Source: Glycocaulis alkaliphilus (GTDB lineage Bacteria; Pseudomonadota; Alphaproteobacteria; Caulobacterales; Maricaulaceae). From it: a stretch of DNA of 64,000 nt. Below, piece by piece: positions 7,202 to 14,785 of the stretch. A model generated the notes under the pieces. That model ran no database searches. It was not told the DNA's origin and worked only from the letters and a program-made list of their open reading frames with translations. The stretch lies in contig NZ_CP018911.1 in NCBI RefSeq assembly GCF_004000605.1, positions 1,116,001 to 1,180,000 of the forward strand. Reading direction: 5' to 3'. Positions within the stretch are counted from its first letter, which is position 1. Each line of letters begins with the position of its first letter. The translations under genes were made by a program, and so were the position numbers.

Positions 7202-8905
7202 TCAGCCCCCCAGCTTTTCAAGCACCTGCTCGCGCAGTTGCGAGCGGACAACCTTGTTCATGGCATTGCGTGGAAGCGCGTCTACCCGAACGGCTTGCTC
7301 CGGCAGCTTGAATACGGCGAGACCCTTTTCACGCAGCCAGCCGGTAAGCTGTTCCAGCGTCGGCACCGCTTCGCCGCGTGGAACGATGGCAGCGCAGACG
7401 CGTTCACCCAGCACCTCGTCAGGAATGCCGACCACAGCCGCCTCGGCAAGGTCAGGATGACCGCTGAGCAGATCGTCCAGCTCGGCCGGCGAGATGTTCA
7501 CGCCGCCCCGCACGATGATGTCCTTGCACCGCCCGACAAAGCGATAGAATTGCGGTATTGCGCCATCACCAGCCAGCTCGAACAGATCGCCTGTGCGGTA
7601 ATAGCCCTGCTCGTCAAACACCGCTGCCGTCAGTTCCGGGTTGCCGAAATAGCCGGAGAAGGTGGCAGCGCCCTGAAAGCGCAGCTCGCCGGGTATGCCC
7701 GCTTCGGTAATGTCTTCGCCAGTTTCAAGGTCCACCAGCCGGGTCTGGATCATGGACGCAATATCGCCCGACCATTCAATCCCTTCTACCCCCATGCGGG
7801 GGAAATAGCGCGCCCTGTCGGCATGGTCAGGCACGTGCAGGTGGGAGCTGAACAGCGAGGCTCCTTCGTTGGAGCCGTATATATTGCAGACCTCAATGCC
7901 GTACTCGCGCGAGAAGCCCTCGATCATCCAGGGCGCGAGCGGCGCAGAACCGGCGCCAATCGCGCGCAGGGAGTCCAGACTGGTCCCGGCAACCAGTTCC
8001 GGCATTTTCAGGATCGCGTTCAGGATAGCGGGAGCGGCGATGGTGTAGTTCACCCGCTCGGCCTCTATCTGCTGCAGGAAGACCTTCAGGTCGAACGGAT
8101 GGTGCAGGACCAGCACACCCGCCCGCCAGAGCCATGAGGTCACAAGGCCGAACGAGCCGATATTCACCAGCGGGAACGGGTTCAGCACCGTCTCGCCGGG
8201 CTGCAGGTCGGCCGCTTCGGTTACCATGCGCGCATTGACGATCCACAGATTATGGTCGCGCGGCACGCCCTTGGGCCGGGCCTCGGTGCCCGACGTCCAG
8301 AAGATGGTGAAGGTCTCGTCCGGCCGTGACGGGTTGGCCTTGGCATAGGCGCTTGCGCGCTCGCCGCTGGTGTTTGCCATGGCGGCATCAAGGTCAACCG
8401 TGCCCTCGGGCGCGTCTCCGCCAAGGATGAGCACCTTATAGCCACGCGATGGCTGGAGCTTCAGCGCCAGCGCCGCGTGATCAAACCCGGCAAAGCGGGC
8501 GAGCGTCACGACCGCCTTGGGTTTCACCGTGTCGAGTACATAGGCCAGCTCATGCTCGCGATAGGCGGTCACGACCGGGCTGATGACCAGCCCGATACGC
8601 GCGGCCGCCAGTGCCAGGATCACGGTCTCGGCGAAGTTCGGCGTCTGGTAGGTCAGCACATCGCCCTTGCGCAGGCCCTGCTCCAGAAGAGCCGCCGCCA
8701 TCGCATCAACCTCCTCACCCAGCTCCGCCCAGCTCAGCCTGCGTGGCTGCTTGCCATCGAGATCGGCACGGTTCAGCGGATCCCGGAGCGCGCGTTTTCC
8801 GGCCGCTTCGACCCGGTTGCGCTGGACGAGGTGGTCGAGTGTGAGCGAGCCCCACCATCCTTTGGCGGTGTACTCCTCGAGGCGTGATGCGGGCGTTGCG
8901 GCCAT
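7202..8905 (-). CDS. Acyl-CoA synthetase (AMP-forming)
   Basis: This 567-residue class I adenylate-forming enzyme activates a carboxylic acid to its CoA thioester through an acyl-AMP. Motifs in order are the P-loop TSGTEARPKG, NIYGSNEG (A5), YYRTGDL (A7), FVGRCKDIIVRGGVNISP (A8 hinge) and a C-terminal PRNAMNKV with the catalytic lysine, so it looks complete and active. It resembles cyclohexanecarboxylate, benzoate and medium-chain acid ligases more than acetyl-CoA synthetases. It diverges from the DapB-like gene across a 97-bp gap that holds motif copy b. It presumably activates an acid derived from the dioxygenase product; the substrate is inference. Confidence 0.87.
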   Translation of the reverse strand: MAATPASRLEEYTAKGWWGSLTLDHLVQRNRVEAAGKRALRDPLNRADLDGKQPRRLSWAELGEEVDAMAAALLEQGLRKGDVLTYQTPNFAETVILALAAARIGLVISPVVTAYREHELAYVLDTVKPKAVVTLARFAGFDHAALALKLQPSRGYKVLILGGDAPEGTVDLDAAMANTSGERASAYAKANPSRPDETFTIFWTSGTEARPKGVPRDHNLWIVNARMVTEAADLQPGETVLNPFPLVNIGSFGLVTSWLWRAGVLVLHHPFDLKVFLQQIEAERVNYTIAAPAILNAILKMPELVAGTSLDSLRAIGAGSAPLAPWMIEGFSREYGIEVCNIYGSNEGASLFSSHLHVPDHADRARYFPRMGVEGIEWSGDIASMIQTRLVDLETGEDITEAGIPGELRFQGAATFSGYFGNPELTAAVFDEQGYYRTGDLFELAGDGAIPQFYRFVGRCKDIIVRGGVNISPAELDDLLSGHPDLAEAAVVGIPDEVLGERVCAAIVPRGEAVPTLEQLTGWLREKGLAVFKLPEQAVRVDALPRNAMNKVVRSQLREQVLEKLGG

Positions 8906-8939
8906 GCGGATTTGCTCCCTGAATTTTATATGTCAATTT

Positions 8940-8959
8940 ACTTGCATAATAAGACTAAC
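8940..8959 (+). promoter_or_regulatory. Shared cluster motif, copy b
   Basis: ACTTGCATAATAAGACTAAC is an exact match to the shared consensus in the divergent 97-bp region. It points to the gene at 9003 (43 bases away) and is 34 bases from the ligase ATG on the other strand. It includes a CATAAT that could be a -10 element. Confidence 0.65.
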
Positions 8960-9002
8960 TGTGCCCATTCATCAGGGCAAGCCATGAGAGGAAGACGCAT
9001 TC

Positions 9003-10049
9003 ATGTATCGGGTAATCCAGTGGGCGACAGGGTCCATGGGCCGGACGGCCCTGCGCCGCATCATCGACCATCCCGATCTCGAACTGGCAGGTGTTTACGT
9101 CTATAGCCCGGACAAGGCAGGGCGCGATGCGGGTGAGCTGGTCCGGCGCGAACCGACGGGAATCATTGCGACATCGCGCATAGAAGACATTCTCGCGCTT
9201 GACGCCGACATTGTCATCCACACGCCGCGTATCACGCTGCCTTACGAGGCGCTGAGCGGTGATGTCGAACGGCTGCTCGCTTCCGGCAAGAATGTGATTT
9301 CGTCTGCCGGGTTTCACTTCCCCGACGCGCATGACGAGGATTATGCCGGCCCTCTGCGCGCCGCATGTGAGGCCGGGGGCAGCACGCTGGCGGGGCTCGG
9401 CGTCAACCCTGGCGGCTTTGTGGAACGCGTGGTGATGGCCGCGACCGGCTTCTCCTCACGCCTTGACCATCTCGATGTGCGCGAGATGGTGGATGCCTCG
9501 CAGATGACCTCACCGGAGTTTGTCTTCGGCATGATGGGCTTCGGGCGCGATCCGCAAAAGGATGACATCCGCAAAGGCCCGCTGGCCACGCTCTATACCA
9601 AGCTGTTCAGCGAGGTTCTGGCGCACGCCGGTTACGCCATGCACACCCGGATCCGGGCCATCGAGCCGGACCACGAGCTGACGATTGCGCCGCGCGACAT
9701 CCCCACCGGGGCGGGGCCGGTGCCCGCGGGCACCGTGGCGGCGACGCGCTGGCGCTGGACGGCCCATTACGAGAACGGCTCCAGCTTCACCCTGTCGATC
9801 CTGTGGACCGCTGACCCGGCACTTCACGATGGCGAGACGGGCGGGCACTGGGTCGTGGACATCACCGGGCGCCCCAATATCCGCCTTACGCTGGATATCC
9901 ATGAAGGCGACCCGAACATACCCTCCTCGCGTGCCCTGACGGACGCGACCATGGCTGCCGCGCTGCGCGGTATTCCCGATGTGTGTGCCGCCCCGCCCGG
10001 CTTTTTCAGCTACCCGGCACCCGGAGCCTACCGGACAAGGCTGGCCTGA
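9003..10049 (+). CDS. Dihydrodipicolinate-reductase-like NAD(P)H-dependent oxidoreductase
   Basis: This 348-residue protein has an N-terminal Rossmann fold with the nucleotide loop WATGSMGRTALRRII (residues about 7-21) and a DapB-like overall layout. A downstream stretch (GVNPGGFVERVVMAATGF) is like the C-terminal half of 2,4-diaminopentanoate dehydrogenases. True DapB enzymes are about 270 residues and act in lysine synthesis; this longer form is common in actinobacterial and sphingomonad catabolic loci, where its reaction is mostly unproven. It should oxidise or reduce an intermediate with NAD(P)H. A clear GAGAGGAAG ribosome site precedes the ATG. Confidence 0.75.
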   Translation: MYRVIQWATGSMGRTALRRIIDHPDLELAGVYVYSPDKAGRDAGELVRREPTGIIATSRIEDILALDADIVIHTPRITLPYEALSGDVERLLASGKNVISSAGFHFPDAHDEDYAGPLRAACEAGGSTLAGLGVNPGGFVERVVMAATGFSSRLDHLDVREMVDASQMTSPEFVFGMMGFGRDPQKDDIRKGPLATLYTKLFSEVLAHAGYAMHTRIRAIEPDHELTIAPRDIPTGAGPVPAGTVAATRWRWTAHYENGSSFTLSILWTADPALHDGETGGHWVVDITGRPNIRLTLDIHEGDPNIPSSRALTDATMAAALRGIPDVCAAPPGFFSYPAPGAYRTRLA

Positions 10050-10077
10050 GCCGTATTGCTTGAAGCTGGAAAGAAAA

Positions 10078-10104
10078 GAGCGCATCACCAGAGGTGATGC
10101 GCTC
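10078..10104 (-). terminator. Intrinsic terminator of the DUF1295 operon
   Basis: A perfect 12-bp stem (GAGCGCATCACC / GGTGATGCGCTC) with a 3-base loop is followed on the minus strand by CTTTTCTTTC. It lies 26 bp past the DUF1295 stop codon and may also stop plus-strand transcripts from the gene ending at 10049. Confidence 0.85.
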
Positions 10105-10130
10105 ATCCAGTTTGGAGGTACGCGGAAAAA

Positions 10131-10925
10131 TCAGGCCTTGCGCGGCGGCCACGGAATGAAGCCGGACGTACGCTCGATATAGGCGACGTAATCAGGCTTG
10201 GTCTTGCGCATGCGGTATTCCATCGTTGGCGCGCCCGACCATTTGATCAGTGTCCAGGTGAGGAATGCCGGGCCGGCGAACGACCACAGGCCCGTGCTCG
10301 TCTCGGCGGCGATCAGGAACAGGCCCCACCACACCAGCGCCTCACCGAAATAGTTCGGGTGGCGTGAGTATTTCCAAAGGCCGCTTTGCATGACCTTGCC
10401 GGCATTGGCCGGGTCTTTGCGGAAGCGGGTCAGCTGCCAGTCGGCAATGCTCTCGAAGACTAGGCCGAAAAGGGCGATGGCTGCGCCCGTCCACGCCAGA
10501 ATGCCAAGAGCGGCAGGCACTGCATCGATCGGGCCGAGCTGGACCGGCAGGGTCACGAGGAACTGCAAGGGCGCCTGCGTGAGAATGACGGCAATCAGGC
10601 TGGCACGGGCAAAGCCCCAGCCCTTTTCCTCTTTCAGGCGTTCAAACATGCGCTTGTAGCGGCGGTCCGGCCCGTGATCGCGCCAGCGCCAGTACATGTA
10701 AGCCGTCAGGCGTGCGCCCCATAAGCCGGTGATGACCAGAAGCAGCACGGCCCGGTCGCCCTGACCGGACTGCAGGAAGGTGGATATGGCCAGCACCACC
10801 GCGCCAAGCGCCCAGTAGGCATCCACGATGGTGCAATCCTTCAGGGCAATGCATATCAGCCAGAGAATGAAGAACCCGGCGGCAAGCACGGCCAGATTGG
10901 TAGCCAGAACTGTAACTACGTCCAC
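10131..10925 (-). CDS. DUF1295 membrane protein (steroid 5-alpha-reductase/ICMT-like fold)
   Basis: This 264-residue integral membrane protein has about six hydrophobic helices and the family signature in its last third: GLWKYSRHPNYFGEALVWWG, then EYRMRKTKPDYVAYIERTSGFIPW. DUF1295 belongs to the superfamily of steroid 5-alpha reductases and isoprenylcysteine methyltransferases, so it may reduce an enone or alkylate a lipophilic substrate. The start codon is GTG (10923-10925) with AAGGGGAAG upstream. It is the last gene of a five-gene minus-strand operon starting at 14470 and is followed by an intrinsic terminator. Its presence supports a hydrophobic, possibly terpenoid, substrate. Confidence 0.82.
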   Translation of the reverse strand: MDVVTVLATNLAVLAAGFFILWLICIALKDCTIVDAYWALGAVVLAISTFLQSGQGDRAVLLLVITGLWGARLTAYMYWRWRDHGPDRRYKRMFERLKEEKGWGFARASLIAVILTQAPLQFLVTLPVQLGPIDAVPAALGILAWTGAAIALFGLVFESIADWQLTRFRKDPANAGKVMQSGLWKYSRHPNYFGEALVWWGLFLIAAETSTGLWSFAGPAFLTWTLIKWSGAPTMEYRMRKTKPDYVAYIERTSGFIPWPPRKA

Positions 10926-10945
10926 TGTCTTCCCCTTTTTTTTAT

Positions 10946-11704
10946 CTAGCGCCCGGTGGCAATGCTGCTCGCACCGAGCATGCGGGCGACGGCGCGTTCC
11001 ACGCCCTTGGGATCGCGCGCCAGATCGGCCCGCAGCTCCACCGCCATGCGGTCTGTATCGATCTCGTCAATGCCCCGGCGAATGGCCTTCAGGCCCACTT
11101 TCGCGATGTCTTCGGGGCGTTCCTTGTTCCCGCCGACATGGGCGGCCATCCGGGTATCAACCGAGCCCACAATCAGGGCGCTGACTTGCGTTTTCTGCTC
11201 GGCAAGCTCGGCCCGTATGCAGGCTGAAGCCGCGCGGGCGGCAAACTTGGACGGGCTGTAACCGCCCATGACGGGCATGGCGACGAGCGCGCCGCCCGAC
11301 AGCACGTTCACGATCGCGCCGCCGCCATTGGCCTTGAGGATGGGTGCAAACGCCCGGCTCATCGCCAGAAGGCCGAAAAAGTTGACTTCCATCTCCTCGC
11401 GCGCGGCATTCATGTCCGGCGCCGCCATCAGGCGCTGGTTCAGAAAAGCTCCGGCATTATTGACGAGGATCGAGACATCCTTGCATTCGCGCGCGGCGGC
11501 CTCGACCTGTTCGGGACGCGTGACATCCAGCTCCAGCGCGACGGCACGGCCGCCGGACTCCTCCACCAGATGCGCGGCGCTGCTGGCCGATCTCGCCCCG
11601 ACATAGACGCGGGATGCCCCGGCCTGCAGGAATGCGCGCACAAAGGCTTCGCCAATGCCGCGATTGCCGCCCGTGACGAGGGCTACGGCTCCTTCGAGTT
11701 CCAT
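10946..11704 (-). CDS. Short-chain dehydrogenase/reductase
   Basis: This 252-residue classical SDR would oxidise an alcohol or reduce a carbonyl with NAD(P). It has the cofactor loop TGGNRGIGEAF (residues about 9-20), the NNAG motif, and a catalytic triad Ser (NVLSGGAL), Tyr and Lys in YSPSKFAA. The start at MELEGAVALVTGG is chosen because it lies 5 bases after the stop of the preceding operon gene and fits the family length; the longer open frame to 11860 would overlap that gene heavily. A likely role is dehydrogenation of a side-chain alcohol before or after CoA activation. Confidence 0.87.
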   Translation of the reverse strand: MELEGAVALVTGGNRGIGEAFVRAFLQAGASRVYVGARSASSAAHLVEESGGRAVALELDVTRPEQVEAAARECKDVSILVNNAGAFLNQRLMAAPDMNAAREEMEVNFFGLLAMSRAFAPILKANGGGAIVNVLSGGALVAMPVMGGYSPSKFAARAASACIRAELAEQKTQVSALIVGSVDTRMAAHVGGNKERPEDIAKVGLKAIRRGIDEIDTDRMAVELRADLARDPKGVERAVARMLGASSIATGR

Positions 11705-11709
11705 GGGTT

Positions 11710-12240
11710 TTAGCCTTTTGCGTAGATGGGATCGTGCGGCTTCTTGGCGCTGCGCACGAGTTTGGAGATGTCCGGCACCATCGTGCCGCGGCCCCATGTC
11801 TCGGCGTGGTCCATCTCGTGGTTCCACTCCCAGACGAGCTGGCGGCGGGCGATTTTCCATGCACCGTCCCGCTTCTCGAAGCGGTCAATGGCGCGCGCCA
11901 GGGTGAGCGTATCGAACGTTTCACCGTCCTTCTTCATCCGGGCGAAGGCGAGGATGTAGTGCTCGGCCAGAGCCTTCTCGCCATCCAGTTCGACATGGAT
12001 ATTCGTGGAGAGATGGTTCATCAGCCCGCCGCGCGGCAGGATTTTCGCCATCAGCGCGATGTATTCGGAGGCCGGTCCGTCAAACACCCCGCCATGATCC
12101 TCCCACGCATCATCGTGATAGCAGCTGGTCAGAAGCTCGATATCGGCCCGGTCAGCGGCGCGCAGATAGAGATTGATGACATCGGTAATGGCCTGCTTGT
12201 CGAGCAGGGCCTGGACCTCGGGGGAATGGTTCGTGCTCAT
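11710..12240 (-). CDS. SnoaL-like (SnoaL_4) NTF2-fold protein
   Basis: This 176-residue protein is of the scytalone-dehydratase/SnoaL_4 type. The N-terminal helix ALLDKQAITDVINLYLRAAD and a central HDDAWEDHGG are typical, and a DRFEKRDGAWKI strand pair follows in the second half. Family members act as dehydratases, isomerases or dioxygenase beta-subunit-like proteins without a cofactor. Its start overlaps the upstream ligase stop by 4 bases (ATGA), indicating translational coupling. It is one of three NTF2-fold proteins in this cluster, and the three are not close copies of each other. Reaction unknown. Confidence 0.78.
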   Translation of the reverse strand: MSTNHSPEVQALLDKQAITDVINLYLRAADRADIELLTSCYHDDAWEDHGGVFDGPASEYIALMAKILPRGGLMNHLSTNIHVELDGEKALAEHYILAFARMKKDGETFDTLTLARAIDRFEKRDGAWKIARRQLVWEWNHEMDHAETWGRGTMVPDISKLVRSAKKPHDPIYAKG

Positions 12241-14030
12241 GCATCACCTTCAATAATGAGAATGCCGGAATCGGGCGTCGCGGCGTAAAGCCGTTCAACA
12301 TCGCCGCGGCGGCGGTCGATGACAGCGCGGCGGTTCACCGTGCCCTTGTCGGACAGCTCGTGAGCGTTCGGGTCTGGCGGTGTATCCAGCAAAAGGGCGC
12401 GCCGGATCTTCGAGCCGCCATGCTGGCCTTCATTTACCGCCCGGATGGCTTTCGCGATGGCGTCCGGCGACGCGCCCGGCTTGGCCCAGCCCATCAAGGT
12501 GAGGTAGGGCCGGTCATCATCACACAGGACCAGATCGGTCATCAGGGTGCCAAGCTGGCGCATCAGCGTGTCGCGAAGCGCGCCGCCATAGACCCAGGCG
12601 CCGCTGGACAGCTTGAACTCCTCCGCCGCCCGCCCGGCAAAGGCAAGGCCCTGCTCAGGGCGGTCAGGGTCATGGAATACGGCAAGGTCTCCGGTGCGGT
12701 AGAAGCCTTCCTCGTCGAATGAGGCAGCCGTCTTCTCCGGCTCATCCAGATAGCCAGCCGTCACATTCGGGCCGCGTGCGCGCAGCTCGTAGCGGTCACC
12801 TGAGGGGACAAGCTTCACCTCGGCCCCCGGCGTTGGCAGGCCGATGCCCACCTTGTCGCTCTCAAAGTGGATGACCATGAAGGCCGACACGGTTTCGGTG
12901 GAGCCATAGCCGCTGGTCAGCATGATGCGATGGCCGGTCTCGGCCACAGCCAGAGCCTGCAGCCGGTCATAGACGGACTGCGACAGGCCCGCCCCGCCAT
13001 AGAGCATCAGGTTCAGCCGGGCAAAGAAGGTCTTGCGCAGCGCTGCATCCGCTTCCAGCGCGTCCACCAGCATGGAATAGCCCAGCGGCACATTGTTGTA
13101 ATAGCCGACACTGACCTCGCGCAGATTGCGGATCGACTGGTCAAACAGGCCAGGGGCGGGCTTGCCGTCATCGACATACATCGTGCCGCCCTCAAGCAGG
13201 GTGGTGCGCATCGCGAAGGCACCGGCGGCGTGGTGCCAGGGTAGCCAGTCCAGCATGACATCGTGCCAGCCAGCGCTTTTGCCGATGGTCTGCTGGCACT
13301 GGGCGCTGTTGGCGGCGAGATTGTCGAAGCTGATCTCGACCAGCTTGGGCAGGCCGGTGGAGCCTGAGGTAAGCATGTAGGCGGCCACGTCATCGGCGCG
13401 GCGCGCAGCGATGGCCTCGCTCACGGCCTGCGTTACCGGCGTCGCGGTGACGGTATCGAAGGCATGAGCGCCGGGCGCGTCCGCAGCGCAGGTGACAAGA
13501 CGGGCATCGCCGGTATCAAGACTGGCTATCGCTTTGAACGCGCCAGCGCTCTGGGCAAAGATCGCGCCGGGCTTTGCCTTGGCGATAACGTGCCTGAGGC
13601 GTCCATAATCGCCGCCCAGAGCCGCATAGGTCGTGCTGACAGGGCAGACAGGCAAGCCTGCCGCCCAGCCTGCAAATGTCATCACGGCAAAGGCAGGGCC
13701 GTTCTCGGCAACAATGAGCAGGGCGCGGTCACGCGGCGCGTGGTCGAGCAACCATTGCGTCGCCCCGTCAATCTGGCGCTTCAGATCGGCGTAGGAGGTA
13801 AACACCCACTCGCCGTCGGCACTGGCGCGCTTGGCCATGGCAGGCTTCTCGCCCTGGGCCTGTGCCATGCGCGCGAACCGGGCGGGAAGATTGGTCTCAT
13901 AGGGCTGCAGTGTGATGCGCGAGCGCACGACGACCGTCCCGCCGGGGCGGCGCTGAATGTCCAGATCGACCGGCAGCAGCGATGCATCACGCAGCGGCGC
14001 GAACGCGGCCTTCGCTTCGGGAAGAGCCAT
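12237..14030 (-). CDS. Feruloyl-CoA-synthase-like AMP-dependent ligase
   Basis: This 597-residue adenylate-forming enzyme has features specific to feruloyl-CoA synthases: an N-terminal lead-in before LQPYETNLP, DWLPWHH after the TSGSTGLPKLV P-loop, then MYVDDGKPAP, FDQSIRNLREV and YYNNVPLGY, and a C-terminal ELSDKGTVNRRAV carrying the probable catalytic lysine. True Fcs activates ferulate, coumarate and caffeate. No hydratase/lyase (Ech) or vanillin dehydrogenase gene is beside it, so it is probably not in the standard ferulate pathway and may activate a related acid. It overlaps both neighbours by 1-4 bases. Confidence 0.84.
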   Translation of the reverse strand: MALPEAKAAFAPLRDASLLPVDLDIQRRPGGTVVVRSRITLQPYETNLPARFARMAQAQGEKPAMAKRASADGEWVFTSYADLKRQIDGATQWLLDHAPRDRALLIVAENGPAFAVMTFAGWAAGLPVCPVSTTYAALGGDYGRLRHVIAKAKPGAIFAQSAGAFKAIASLDTGDARLVTCAADAPGAHAFDTVTATPVTQAVSEAIAARRADDVAAYMLTSGSTGLPKLVEISFDNLAANSAQCQQTIGKSAGWHDVMLDWLPWHHAAGAFAMRTTLLEGGTMYVDDGKPAPGLFDQSIRNLREVSVGYYNNVPLGYSMLVDALEADAALRKTFFARLNLMLYGGAGLSQSVYDRLQALAVAETGHRIMLTSGYGSTETVSAFMVIHFESDKVGIGLPTPGAEVKLVPSGDRYELRARGPNVTAGYLDEPEKTAASFDEEGFYRTGDLAVFHDPDRPEQGLAFAGRAAEEFKLSSGAWVYGGALRDTLMRQLGTLMTDLVLCDDDRPYLTLMGWAKPGASPDAIAKAIRAVNEGQHGGSKIRRALLLDTPPDPNAHELSDKGTVNRRAVIDRRRGDVERLYAATPDSGILIIEGDA

Positions 14031-14470
14031 CAGCTCGCCCTCGTGACAACCGGCCTGTCGAGCATGGCGCGTACTTCAGGAGAAATCTCCTTTTTCTCGC
14101 GCTGGTTGGTTTGCACATAGGCGTTGAAATACTCGCGCCAGCGGTGAATCCGCCCGTCCTTGAACTCCAGAACGCCTGCATAGGGCACGGCCAGATGCGA
14201 GCCGTCAGTGCCGGTAAACTCATCCACGCCTTCCATCCAGAGCGTGTCGCCATTCTCCGCGTAATCGAAAAGGCGCCAGTCATTGGATTGCGTCTTGCCA
14301 GCCATCTTGGTGAGAGCGGCGCGCATGGCGTCCTTGCCCTCAAAGACCGGCAGCATGCCGCCGGAATTATTCCATATGAAATCGTCGTGGATGTGCTCCA
14401 TGACAGCGTCCACGTCGAGCCTGTGCCAGGCTTCGATAACGTCAAGAAGAGTATCGATATGGCGAGCCAA
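14030..14470 (-). CDS. SnoaL/NTF2-like protein, first gene of minus-strand operon
   Basis: This 146-residue NTF2-fold protein of the limonene-epoxide-hydrolase/ketosteroid-isomerase superfamily shows an N-terminal helix (LLDVIEAWHRLDVD), FEGKDAMRAAL, and late strands ending in IHRWREYF. The start is TTG (14468-14470), supported by an excellent GGGAGG ribosome site 8 bases upstream; no ATG fits better. Its stop overlaps the following ligase start by one base. It leads the operon SnoaL - Fcs-like - SnoaL_4 - SDR - DUF1295. The substrate is unknown, but polyketide, terpene and steroid rings are typical for the fold. Confidence 0.78.
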   Translation of the reverse strand: MARHIDTLLDVIEAWHRLDVDAVMEHIHDDFIWNNSGGMLPVFEGKDAMRAALTKMAGKTQSNDWRLFDYAENGDTLWMEGVDEFTGTDGSHLAVPYAGVLEFKDGRIHRWREYFNAYVQTNQREKKEISPEVRAMLDRPVVTRAS

Positions 14471-14516
14471 AGCTTTTTCCTCCCTTAAGCCTCTCTTTGC
14501 CGGAGGCTATTTCCTT

Positions 14517-14536
14517 GTAAGTCCGGTTATACAAGC
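14517..14536 (-). promoter_or_regulatory. Shared cluster motif, copy c
   Basis: On the minus strand this reads GCTTGTATAACCGGACTTAC, an exact consensus match ending 46 bases before the TTG start of the operon. The copy contains TATAAC, a good -10 candidate, and its CTTGTA is mirrored by TACAAG a few bases on. The rest of the 14471-14785 gap holds the upstream region of the propeller lipoprotein gene, where I see nothing else distinct. Confidence 0.65.
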
Positions 14537-14785
14537 GACGCTCGGGAAGCGCAACCAGCGGATTCCTCAGCCGGGCTAAAGTCTTGTTTTGGCAATGAAG
14601 TCATGAGCTGGCGCCGGAAATCGCCGGGCGGTCAGGAACAGGCCGGACCGTCCCGGCGAAGGCGCAACGCATCCTGCAAACTCTCTGGGCACGCCCCCCT
14701 GACAATCGGCGTCAGAGGCGCGAATCCGGCTTGCCGCAATCTCTGGCCACTGCTCAACTTGCCCCGTTTCAGGGGGGAGATGTCA

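Noticed and set aside
318-14470. Cluster as a standard ferulate degradation locus
   Set aside because: The hydratase/lyase and vanillin dehydrogenase genes are missing, and the TonB, DUF1295 and three SnoaL-type genes do not belong to that pathway.
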